This document shows positions 10,075 to 19,690 of a stretch of DNA of 64,000 nt, piece by piece. The stretch is from Istiophorus platypterus (taxonomy: Eukaryota; Chordata; Actinopteri; Istiophoriformes; Istiophoridae). Positions within the stretch are counted from its first letter, which is position 1. Every line of letters starts with the position of its first letter. The notes beneath the pieces are model-generated. The model searched no databases. It saw only the letters and a program-made list of their open reading frames with translations, and was not told where the DNA came from. The stretch is from assembly GCA_016859345.1 (NCBI GenBank), contig CM029119.1, positions 124,001-188,000 of the forward strand. Reading direction: 5' to 3'. The translations under genes and the position numbers were made by a program.

Positions 10075-11716
10075 ATGAATGGGGAATTTGATAGAGAAAT
10101 AGACCACGGCGGAGGGGGTCCGCCTGGTCAGTGGTTAACGCTGCGGATCCAGATGGACACCACCCTCAAGGCCCTAGGTATCACCTGTAAACAAACTGAA
10201 AGGGAAAAGAAAGTGGATAAAGCTAAAGCAAAAATTGAGCAACTAATTAAAGAAAAAGGAACGACACCAGAGTATAGGGGTTCCCTGGGGAAATGGCTAT
10301 GGGAAGAAACAACAAAAGCTACTGTTAAACGAGAGGAAATGGCAGAGCAGGGAAAACAGTCGAATGTGTTGCAGAGATCAAAGTGGAGAAGGAAAGGAGA
10401 GGAATGGGAGGAGGAACGTCGCGGGTGGTCGGAGCTGACGATGTGTTGGCACAGCATGAGGCACCTGCATTTCAAACAGCCTCATGACAAGGCGGTAACT
10501 GCACCTGACACAACCACACGTCCACCTCCATATGTGCCTCCCACCCCAGGTCTGTATCCCACCTTTTACATCCATAAAGGGACCTTAGAAATAGGCGAGG
10601 AACAAGAGGATGATAACCAAAGCACTCACAGTGGAGTATCGCCGAGCGAACATAATAGCGTCAAGTCCACGACAGGGTACACGCCATCACAGAGCTCACG
10701 ACGCGTCACACTTCCTAACACATCACAAACAATGACTACTCAGGCGAGCGAGGAGGGACTGGATCCGTTTGCAGAAAGAAAAAAAAAGGCAACAGGAGGT
10801 GAAGGCAGAGGAAGAACAGCAGGTGAGATTTATAGAGGAAAAGAAGAAGAGGGACCAGATAAAGGCAGACAGTGTCCTAAGAGAACACAGGCAGAGAGAA
10901 ATAGATTTGATAAATGAGCTAAGAGAAGCTGATAGAAAAATAGAAAGAATGAAGGGAGGAATGCGAGATAAGGAGCAGGACGAGATAGGGGCTAGGAAGG
11001 GAGACAAGGTCAGAATGATTGCCGCAGGTCAGTGGGAGGGCGGCATGGATGAGGTAGGAGTTCAACTGGAGCTAGAGGGAGACTGGGGGGGCCTAGACGC
11101 AGAATCAGTACAGGACAGATGTGTTAGCACTATCAGAGATGAGCTTATCCATAGCTCAGAGAAGAGCCTGGACGTAGCCACACAACTGACACATGAATTG
11201 GAGCGTAAAAAATCCGCGCGTATAGCCAAGCGCCAGGAGCTAGCAGAGCTAGCAAAACTATACTCACAACACCCAGTATTTCAAGCTCCCTTGACTATCA
11301 CTCCAGGACACAGAGACAAATACCGACCATTCACTTTTGGGGACGTGCAGGCAATGGTAGATAAGTTACCACCTGTGACTGATGGGGGGAACTTGTGGTT
11401 GAGTAAGTTAGACACCCTGACCGCAGGACAAACCTTAGCCCTGGGCGACTTTAGGGCTGTGGGAGCTCGATGCATGACACCAGGAGACATGAGGACTGTA
11501 GAGACTGACGCAGGAACCTCTAGACTACCCGACGACACACCGTTCTTAGGCTACAGCACCAAAATAGGAAAAGCCATGCGTGATAAATTTCCCCTTCCCA
11601 ACTCCGCCGCGATGCCCAAAATGAGATGGGATCACAGAACCAGTGCTGTCAGTGGCAGTAAACCAAAATACACTGCCCTTTCTAGTGGATACAGGTGCTA
11701 CTGTGTCCACCATTAA
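10075..11716 (+). pseudogene. gag: ERV copy 1 gag, frameshifted and 3'-truncated
   Basis: Structural polyprotein. The start ATG (10075, context aaaATGa) opens a 280-codon frame. The matrix-like N-terminus has no Gly at position 2, so no myristoylation site. A late-domain motif PPPY occurs in TTRPPPYVPP (about residues 149-158), with YPTF nearby. The frame changes at a run of nine A (10779-10787). The next frame (10769-11716) begins with a long charged coiled coil (QQEVKAEEEQQVRFIEEKK onwards) and then the N-terminal capsid domain (YRPFTFGDVQAMVDKLPPVT...). It stops at 11716 with no major homology region and no Cys-His zinc knuckle, so the C-terminal capsid and nucleocapsid appear deleted. Copy 2 has the same A9 run and the same truncation. 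Confidence 0.85.
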
Positions 11717-12131
11717 GACTGTGCCAAAGAATTCAATCTCAACAGAAGTTATCACAGTGATGGGTTTCTCTGGGGTTCCTAAAACACTGCCGTACACCAA
11801 ACCACTTCCTACACGATTAGGGAGTCAGACTGTCTTACACTCGTTCGTGTACTCGCCCGAAGTACCAGCCAATCTACTGGGTCGCGACCTCCTGACCCAA
11901 CTGGGAGCAACGATCCTTTGCTCCCCGGACGGCCTGACAGTGACTCTCCCGCGATTGCCATGCAAAATAGGCGCCCACTCTAACAAAGGACAATACCTCC
12001 TCCAACCAGTGGGAGAAAAGCGGCGGACGTATATTGGGGTTTACTACACAGTGAAACACAGCAACATGGTGGTATTCTGTCGGCTTACCTCCAGTGGAAG
12101 CCCTGGATCTCTCAGATACACCCCTATGTAG
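11625..12131 (+). pseudogene. pro: ERV copy 1 protease region
   Basis: Retroviral aspartic protease reading LPFLVDTGATVSTIK (catalytic DTGA) and later NLLGRDLLTQLGA, the GRDLL helix of the family. It overlaps the end of the gag frame by about 90 nt in a +1 relation, which is neither stop-codon readthrough nor the usual -1 shift. An in-frame TGA at 11622-11624 directly precedes it. The likely cause is the gag deletion that fused capsid to protease. The frame ends at 12131; the pol frame is already open from about 12030, so a second break lies between protease and RT. Confidence 0.8.
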
Positions 12132-15100
12132 CACCTCCAGACCCCCCTCATGTAACATTGTTCTATGACAGACAAAACACAGAGTGGTATGAAGATCAGT
12201 TTAGAGACCAAATTGAAGGACTCGATTGGACAATTAGAACCGAAAACATTTATGTGGCACAAGTAGGGGTAGCGGCAGGAGTTACCCTCACACCAGAACA
12301 ACAGCAATGGTACATGATGGATGACGAGGCGGCACCGCATGTGTCACTCGCCCTCCACCCTGACCATCAGGCAAAAGAGCTAGGGTCTATAGTCAAGACA
12401 GCTGAGGCTCAAATTGATTGGCAGCGCACTGAACTTCCCTACGTTTGGTTTTCTCCCGCGACACAAATATACAAAATCGTCACCTCCGCTACTGACACCG
12501 CCTTGCTGGAACACATACAGGTTTCGAGACACCACGGTAGAGAGAAAACTGATCACCCCAACACCGCGACGATGTTACAGGACTTGCCTTCGTCACTCTG
12601 GGCGACAGGTCCCACCGATGTCGGTAGAGTCGCTTGCACGCCGGTATCGTTCAAACTTGTCTCGACAGAACCAATTTGGATCAGACAATACCCCCACAAA
12701 CAGCGTGCAGAACGGGGTATTGCTGATACCATTGACGGACTGTTACAAAAGGGGGTGTTAGAACCCTCTGTTTCTCGATGGAACACGCCGATCTTACCGG
12801 AAGAAAAGAGAAACACAGGCAAATTTCGCATGGCACACGACCTCAGAGCTATCAACGCAGCCCTACAAACTAAAACCATCCCTGTACCCAATCCATACGT
12901 TGCGCTGACTAACCTCGACCCTCGTCATCAATGGTTCACCTGCATCGATTTGGCAAACGCATTTTTCTGTCTCCCACTAGCTGAGGAATGCAAAGACTTC
13001 TTCTCGTTCACGTATCAGGGACAACAACTAACCTACACACGGTTACCACAAGGGTTCGCCCTCTCGCCGGGAATTTTCAATCAGGTGCTGAAAGAGATGT
13101 TAGCAGACTGTAGACTACCCCCAGACACGACTCTAGTACAGTATGTTGACGATCTTCTACTGGCTGCACCAACAGCAGCTCTATGTCTGCAGGCCACCAA
13201 GACCGTCCTTCTCCACTTAGCCAAGACAGGGTTTAAGGTCAGCAGAAGCAAGCTGCAGGTAGCCAGGAGAGTGGTTTCGTTCTTAGGCAGACAGATCTCG
13301 CAGAAAGGTTCAGGCTTGTCAGCAGAACACAGAGCTACTATCCTCCACCACACAAAACCACAGACCGCGAAAGACATGCTATCATTCCTAGGCCTCACAG
13401 GCTATAGTAGGAACTACATAGCTGACTACACAGGACTCACAACACCACTCAGAGACATGATCAGAGAACACGGCATGCGCAAACTTCACGCAGTCCTGAA
13501 CTGGACAAAATCAGCTGAGGAAGCATTCATTGCACTCAAACAAGGGTTAGCTGCTGCAGCAGAGTTAGCCATTCCAGATTACTCAGCTCCATTCTTCCTT
13601 GATGTTTCTGGAACAAGCACCGCTGTCAATGGAGTGCTGTTCCAGAAAAAAGGGGGAGATAGGAAAGTGTTAATGTACATCAGCGTAATGTTTGACAACA
13701 TGGAAAAGAGACACCCAGCATGCACACAACAAGTGGCGGGGATCGCGAAAATCATACAGAAAACAGCACACATAGTCATGGAACACCCACTACACGTTTT
13801 GACAACACATAGTGTAGTAGCATACGTCAACTCAACCACATTCACACTGACAGCATTGAGACAAAGACGGCTATCCAAAATTCTCGATGCGCCAAACTTG
13901 ACATTCACACACGAAGGTATCAACATGGCAGACCAGGTGGGGATAGGAGAGCCACATCAGTGCGCAGACAGAGTGCAGAAGGAAGAAAAGATCAGACCAG
14001 ACCTCCAAGCCGACCCACTCGCAGAAGCTAGAAATTTGTTTACAGATGGTTGCTGCTACAGACACGAACAGCAGGGACTGATCTCAGCCTACGCGGTGGT
14101 AGAACAGACAGATCAGGGCACAACCACACTCAAGGCAGAAAAGATCATAGGACCACAGTCAGCTCAGAGAGCAGAAATACTTGGTCATCGAAGCTCTACA
14201 AATAGGCAAGGGCCAAGACATTAACATTTACACAGACTCAGCCTACGCAGTAGGAGCAGTGCATGTAGAACTACCTCAGTGGCTAAGAACAGGGTTTCTC
14301 ACAGCATCAAACAAACCGATCAAACACGAGATAGAAATGAAACAGCTAGCGGACGCTTTGATGCTCCCGCACAAGGTAGCGGTCATAAAATGCAGAGGTC
14401 ATGAGAAACTGTTCAGCCGCACAAAGTTAGGCAACGACGCAGCAGACGCCGCCGCAAAACAAGCCGCAGGGTACGTCCACAACATGACCATGATTTGTCC
14501 AGACACTGAAACACACACAGAGAAAGACACAGAGTTAATCCGATTAAAGACAGAACAGGACAAAGCAACTCCACAAGAGAAAACACTGTGGGTGGCGAGA
14601 GGTTGTACAGATACGACAGGGGTATGGAGAGGTCCAGACGGTAGGATAATCTTACCCCCAGGTATCAGGCAAACAGCAATAACAGAGGCACATGGAGTGG
14701 GACATGTGGGAGTGACACAGATGCTGAAAAATTTGGAACATTGGTGGCACCCATTTCTAAAAGATATGTGCAAACGTTACGTAAACACATGTAAAGAATG
14801 TATGATGTACAATGCCAGACCGACACTTAAACCACACCCGGGGCGTTTCCCTCTCCTGACAAAAACAGGAAAGGAAATAATCATAGACTATACAGATATG
14901 GTAAACCCAGTGAAAGGTTTTCGGTATCTGTTGGTCTGCGTCGATGCGTATTCGGGGTGGCCAGAAGTACTTCCCACAAAACGGGAAGATAATAAAACAG
15001 TGGTAAAGTTCCTGGTGAATCAATACATTCCAAGACACGGTTTTCCTGAGCGGGTAAGATCTGACAATGGTACACATTTCAAAAATAAAGACTTGCAAGC

Positions 15101-15680
15101 GGTTGAACGAATGTTGGGGCTCCAACATAAATTCGGCACAGTGTACCATCCACAGTCTCAGGGTAAAGTCGAAAGAATGAACCAAACGATTAAAAATAAA
15201 TTGGGCAAAATCTGTGCACAGACCAAAATGAATTGGCTAGACGCTTTACCCCTAGCATTGATGGCCATCAGAAGTTCTGTGAATCAGACCACAAGGTTCA
15301 CACCATATGAGTTGACCACAGGAAGACCATTTCCTGGACCGCAGACTAGACTGACCGGACTGACAACAGACTTTCAAGACCTAACCACCAAACAGTATTT
15401 CTATGCATTGCAAAGTCTCGTTGCAGAATACATGAAACAGGTTGGTGAAGAGGCAAGCAGCGATGCAACTACTCCTCCGGACGCGGAGTGGGTACTGTTG
15501 AAGGTGATCAAGAGAAAGTGGACGGAGCCAAGGTGGACAGGTCCTTATCGGGTGACAGAGCGCACCTCTCACGCAGTCCGGCTGGACGGCAAGGGCGACA
15601 CCTGGTACCACTGGAGCCAATGTGCAGCGGCTGACGCTCCAGCCAGAAGCGTAACAAGAAACACACAGGGCTCTGTGTGA
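12032..15680 (+). pseudogene. pol: ERV copy 1 pol (RT, RNase H, integrase), one 2-nt break
   Basis: RT has the fingers/palm blocks, LPQGFALSPGIFNQVL and catalytic YVDDLLLAA (about 13142-13168). RNase H follows with LFTDG, AEIL, YTDSAYAVGA and NDAADAAAK, giving the D-E-D-D set, plus CRGHEK. The frame changes at 14183 inside the AEIL block: copy 1 lacks two bases that copy 2 has. The second frame (14181-15680) holds integrase: zinc domain (HGVGHVG ... TCKECMMYN), catalytic core with D in DYTDM, D in RSDNGTHF and E in GKVERMN, then a C-terminal GPY/F module (PRWTGPYRV). Such motifs and the Pro primer site place it with class I, gammaretrovirus-like ERVs. Apart from the 14183 lesion this is the best-preserved pol in the array. 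Confidence 0.9.
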
Positions 15681-15859
15681 CGACAACGCTGAAAAGACCA
15701 CCGACCAACAAGGGGCCGAATAATCCCCTGGTGGCATAAGGGTGAGGTAGTCTAACCAATACCCCTGAAGGGAGGAAGTGAAACTAGCGTTCCTCTCCAA
15801 CAAGTGGCGTGCCAAACCACCAACTAGGATCGTCGTGGTGTTCGAAGAAGCAAAAGAGA

Positions 15860-15967
15860 ATGTCAACAACCCTCATTGATCTTCTCGTCTGTTGTTGGGT
15901 GTTGGTGTCTATAACCTTCCTTTGGGCATTGCTACACCTCTACAGCTCAGGCACCACTCATATGTAA
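15860..15967 (+). CDS. Small hydrophobic ORF 1 (35 aa), copy 1
   Basis: The ATG at 15860 opens 35 codons beginning MSTTLIDLLVCCWVLVSITF. One continuous hydrophobic segment covers about residues 5-27, like a membrane anchor or signal peptide. The same length is kept at 23743-23850 and 27392-27499. No homology recognised. It could be a relic of an env or accessory gene, or a chance ORF. Confidence 0.35.
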   Translation: MSTTLIDLLVCCWVLVSITFLWALLHLYSSGTTHM

Positions 15968-16042
15968 CACACGGGTCCAAAAGTTATATTTTTTTATATT
16001 TGTTATTTTTTGAAGCACTTGTTTAGAGAACATTTGCCTTTT

Positions 16043-16066
16043 ATTCCATTTTTTCTTATATTCTAG
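16043..16066 (+). promoter_or_regulatory. Candidate 3' splice acceptor, copy 1
   Basis: A pyrimidine-rich tract (attccattttttcttatattc) ends in TAG at 16064-16066. It is the best acceptor between the pol stop and LTR2. Joined with the leader donor at 9238 it would place small ORF 2 near the 5' end of a spliced RNA. Equivalent sites lie near 23949 in copy 2 and 27598 in copy 3. Confidence 0.5.
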
Positions 16067-16166
16067 GATAATTTTGTATCTGTGCCAGTAGCGGAGTTGT
16101 GTGACAGTGAATGGTAAAGAGGGTTTGAAGTTGTTTCAGGGGTAACCCTGCCTGAAATATAAATGT

Positions 16167-16325
16167 ATGCATAAGTCCTGTCATAGACAAAGGACACTGC
16201 TTGCTAAAATGTTGTTTGGGAAATGGAAACCAGTGTTGTGCCTCAGCATCCTCTCGACCGTCGTTGTAACAGCTATCTTCGCTCTGACAGAATGGCGGGT
16301 GCGTTACAAGACACCGACATGCTGA
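16167..16325 (+). CDS. Small basic-hydrophobic ORF 2 (52 aa), copy 1
   Basis: ATG at 16167, with an internal in-frame ATG at 16209. The basic N-terminus (MHKSCHRQRTLLAK) is followed by a hydrophobic core (about residues 22-40, VLCLSILSTVVVTAIFAL) and a short basic tail. This looks like an Env signal peptide with an extended positive leader, or a type II membrane peptide. The remainder of an env gene is absent. Copy 2 keeps the ORF at 24050-24208. Copy 3 (27699-27854) keeps the frame despite a net loss of 3 nt near the end. Confidence 0.4.
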   Translation: MHKSCHRQRTLLAKMLFGKWKPVLCLSILSTVVVTAIFALTEWRVRYKTPTC

Positions 16326-16375
16326 AAGACGCTGAGGATGAGGATGAGGGCCAACTTCCCATGTTTCTGGTATAA
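16292..16375 (+). CDS. Overlapping small acidic ORF 3 (27 aa), copy 1
   Basis: It begins inside ORF 2 in another frame. The product is strongly acidic in the middle (KDAEDEDEGQLP). It stays open in copies 2 and 3. The simple GATGAG repetition could explain the acidity by chance. Confidence 0.2.
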   Translation: MAGALQDTDMLKDAEDEDEGQLPMFLV

Positions 16376-16387
16376 GTCAATGTGACT

Positions 16388-16513
16388 ATGATCTTGCATT
16401 TGCCAGCTTACATGTGCTCATTATGTTTAATATTATGGTTTTTATTAAGTGTTTTTTGTAACTTGAAGGAAGTGTGCCGGCCAAGTCCCGATGTTCACCT
16501 CCCATCACTATAA
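16388..16513 (+). CDS. Small transmembrane ORF 4 (41 aa), copy 1
   Basis: ATG at 16388 starts a peptide with a central hydrophobic helix (CSLCLILWFLLSVFC) and a short polar tail ending at TAA 16511-16513, resembling the membrane anchor of an Env TM subunit. Copy 3 has the same length (27917-28042). In copy 2 a one-base loss in the tail lengthens it to 24495, adding an Arg-rich end (RMRRR). Confidence 0.35.
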   Translation: MILHLPAYMCSLCLILWFLLSVFCNLKEVCRPSPDVHLPSL

Positions 16514-16681
16514 CCCACGTAAAAGGCAGGCGGTACCTTTTGGGCCCACACCTGAATGAGGCGAGACTGGCCCTACCGAGGGTGTTGGGTCATGGCCGAT
16601 TGGAGGTGATCGTTGAGGCGGTTGGATTTTGTTTTAATGTAATTGATATTTTGTTATTTGATGTTTTGTTTTTTCCATTGT

Positions 16682-16713
16682 GTTGATCTCGTAACTTGAG
16701 ATCAAAGGGGATT
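16682..16713 (+). promoter_or_regulatory. Hairpin and polypurine tract before LTR2
   Basis: TTGATCTC ... GAGATCAA can pair (8 bp, 7-nt loop). The downstream arm runs straight into the polypurine tract AAAGGGGATT, the site that primes plus-strand synthesis, which abuts the TG of LTR2. Confidence 0.6.
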
Positions 16714-17222
16714 TGTGGATACAATACATTCAATACGCGCTATAATGTGCCTTACAAAGACATAGTGTGCGCCTGGAAGAAGACATCTGAAATATAGTAC
16801 AAAAATCACATGGAACAGGAATGCACACTTTAAGATAAGAAGGGGTCACTGCACCCCCGCAACAGGAGACAGAAGAGCAACAGTACCTCAACAGATGTGG
16901 ACGCCTGATAACAGACGTGGGCGCCTGATAGTTAGGCGAACACTAGTAAAACAACCCCTAGACAACGAAAAGCGGAACATTACCAAAAGGCTACACATCC
17001 TCCCTGAGAGGGGGGGGGCTCAAAGCAAACACCTATTAACGAAGACACACACAGACTCAGGTCAGATCTTTCTGGTGCTGCTACTTTTGCTGTCCAACTG
17101 ATCTCCGCTCTCTGCAGAAGCGTAAATAAATTACTTATACTTGATTCAACTTCTGGCTCGTCTACTCTGTATCATCACATCAACGGACCACGTGGAGATC
17201 GCGGCGCGGGCCGCATCCAACA
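16714..17222 (+). repeat. LTR2 (shared between copies 1 and 2)
   Basis: 509 bp, same ends as LTR1. It follows a polypurine tract and precedes a primer site, so it serves as 3' LTR of copy 1 and 5' LTR of copy 2, with no ACGG duplication or foreign DNA on either side. Private substitution gttagGcgaa; the TATA-like box has lost three bases. Confidence 0.92.
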
Positions 17223-18076
17223 GTTTTGGGGGCTCGTCCGGGATGTGGTAGATCAGTAGGATGGAGCATTCGACCGGCACAAACCTAAAACAAGGTGAGC
17301 AGAAACCTGTTATAATCAAAACTCCGCATTGACTACGACTAAAAGTGTGTCCTGTCTTGAAAGAAATTTAACCTAAAAAGAAGCAGTATAAGTAAGATTC
17401 TCGAGAAACAAAAATCGAAGTGCACTATTGGCAAATAAGTTCCTTCTGCAAGCACGGTGAAGGAAGAAAAGGTTGGAAAGGAAAATCAGCAGACGACAAA
17501 CCTTGGGTGTGCAAGCACCCGTAACACCCCCGAGGTCAGGAAGAGTACTGGGTTCTTAGCTGGGTTGAGGCCGGGAGTGAGGTTCCTTAAATTCTGTTTG
17601 CTTTGGAAGCATTCTATATAGGTTGAAGGCCTTGGAACAAGAGATTCTTAAAGTATCCATTCGTCTGATTAAAAGGGTGAGAGGCCCGTGAAAGGTAATC
17701 CACAAGCACGTCTGCTGAAAGAAAATTTAATACAAAATTACGGATTGTAAAGTGTGATAATAACTTTTGTCTATGTGTGTGTGTGTGTGTGCATTGTGAA
17801 TGAAAAGGACAAGGGTGCAGGAAGAATAAGACTCTGAGAATTTTTTGTGCGAGGCTCGTGTGAGCGGCAGTGTCGTGAGGTGAACTGTAAAGTCAACAGA
17901 GGAAGCAAGCAAATCTGTTGATGTGGCAGGAAACCTGGCGGTGATAACGAACGCCACCAGCTCACCACTCACTTGAGACAGTTGACCAGCCGCGAGGCGT
18001 ACAAACTGTCTGGCTAGACACAGAGTAGTAACACCAGTTAATAGAATAAAACTGAAAGACTCAGAGTTTAGATAAA
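17223..18076 (+). promoter_or_regulatory. ERV copy 2 primer site and leader
   Basis: Exact tRNA-Pro primer site at 17227-17244 and the same splice donor (AAG|GTGAGC) near 17295. It is about 95 nt shorter than the copy 1 leader through many small losses spread along it, while retained segments are almost identical to copy 1. Confidence 0.8.
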
Positions 18077-19690
18077 ATGAATGAATTTGACAGAGAAATA
18101 GACCTCCGCCTGGTCAGTGGTTAACGCTGCGGATCCAGATGGACACCACCCTCAAGGCCCTAGGTATCACCTGTAAACAAACTGAAAGGGAAAAGAAAGT
18201 GGATAAAGCTAAAGCAAAATTGAGCAACTAATTAAAGAAAAAGGAACGACACCAGAGTATAGGGGTTCCTGGGGAAATGGCTATGGAAGAAACAACAAAA
18301 GCTACTGTTAAACGAGAGGAAATGGCAGAGCAGGAAAACAGTCGAATGTGTTGCAGAGATCAAAGTGGAGAAGGAAAGGAGAGGAATGGGAGGAGGAACG
18401 TCGCGGGTGGTCGGAGCGTGATGTGTTGGCACAGCATAGAGGCACCTGCATTTCAAACAGCCTCATGACAAGGGCGTAACTGCACCTGACACAACCACAC
18501 GTCCACCTCCATATGTGCCTCCCACCCCAGGTCTGTATCCCACCTTTACATCCATAAAGGACCTTAGAAATAGGCGAGGAACAAGAGGATGATAACCAAA
18601 GCACTCACAGTGGAGTATCGCCCGGCGAACATAATAGCGCCAAGTCCACGACAGGGTACACACGCCATCACAGAGCTCACGACGCGTCACACTTCCTAAC
18701 ACATCACAAACAATGACTACTCAGGCGAGCGAGGAGGGACTGGATCCGTTTGCAGAAAGAAAAAAAAAGGCAACAGGAGGTGAAGGCAGAGGAAGAACAG
18801 CAGGTGAGATTTATAGAGGAAAAGAAGAAGAGGGACCAGATAAAGGCAGACAGTGTCCTGAGAGAACACAGGCAGAGAGACATAGATTTGATAAATGAGC
18901 TAAGAGAAGCTGATAGAAAAATAGAAAGAATGAAGGAGGAATGCGAGATAAGGAGCAGGACGAGATAGGGGCTAGGAAGGAGACAAGGTCAGAATGATTG
19001 CCGCAGGTCAGTGGGAGGGCGGCATGGATGAGGTAGGAGTTCAACTGGAGCTAGAGGGAGACTGGGGGGGCCTAGACGCAGAATCAGTACAGGACAGATG
19101 TGTTAGCACTATCAGAGATGAGCTTATCCATAGCTCAGAGAAGAGCCTGGACGTAGCCACACAACTGACACATGAATTGGAGCGTAAAAAATCCGCGCGT
19201 ATAGCCAAGCGCCAGGAGCTAGTAGAGCTAGCAAAACTATATTCACAACACCCAGTATTTCAAGCTCCCTTGACTATCACTCCAGGACACAGAGACAAAT
19301 ACCGACCATTCACTTTTGGGGACGTGCAGGCAATGGTAGATAAGTTACCACCTGTGACTGATGGGGGGAACTTGTGGTTGAGTAAGTTAGACACCCTGAC
19401 TGCAGGACAAACCTTAGCCTAAAGAGCTTTAGGGCTGTGGGAGCTCGATGCATGACACCAGGAGACATGAGGACAGAGACTGACGCAGGAACCTCTAGAC
19501 TACCCGACGACACACCGTTCTTAGGCTACAGCACCAAAATAGGAAAAGCCATGCGTGATAAATTTCCCCTTCCCAACTCCGCCGCGATGCCCAAAATGAG
19601 ATGGGATCACAGAACCAGTGCTGTCAGTGGCAGTAAACCAAAATACACTGCCCTTTCTAGTGGATACAGGTGCTACTGTGTCCACCATTA
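18077..19690 (+). pseudogene. gag: ERV copy 2 gag, multiply frameshifted
   Basis: Same content as copy 1 gag: PPPY late domain (in ccacctccatatgtg, about 18504), A9 run at 18760-18768, coiled coil, N-terminal capsid and the same 3' truncation. Extra small indels close the start frame within about 15 codons, and near 19418 the first capsid frame ends at LTAGQTLA where copy 1 stays open. Confidence 0.85.

Larger units (their letters stand above)
15681..16713 (+). other. ERV copy 1 3' region, env-less
   Basis: Only about 1.03 kb separates the pol stop from LTR2, too short for a retroviral env, and no surface or transmembrane Env domain is recognisable. The region holds a splice acceptor (16066), four small ORFs listed separately, a hairpin and the polypurine tract next to LTR2. 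Confidence 0.8.

Noticed and set aside
12553..12891. Minus-strand ORFs of 100-160 codons opposite gag and pol (for example 13081-13398, 14757-15185, 15381-15869)
   Set aside because: They mirror the codon pattern of the real plus-strand genes, recur in each copy because the DNA is duplicated, and show no domain.
15681..16713. Hidden env gene in the ERV 3' region
   Set aside because: The space is about 1 kb, and no surface subunit, cleavage site, fusion peptide or heptad repeats could be seen in any frame.
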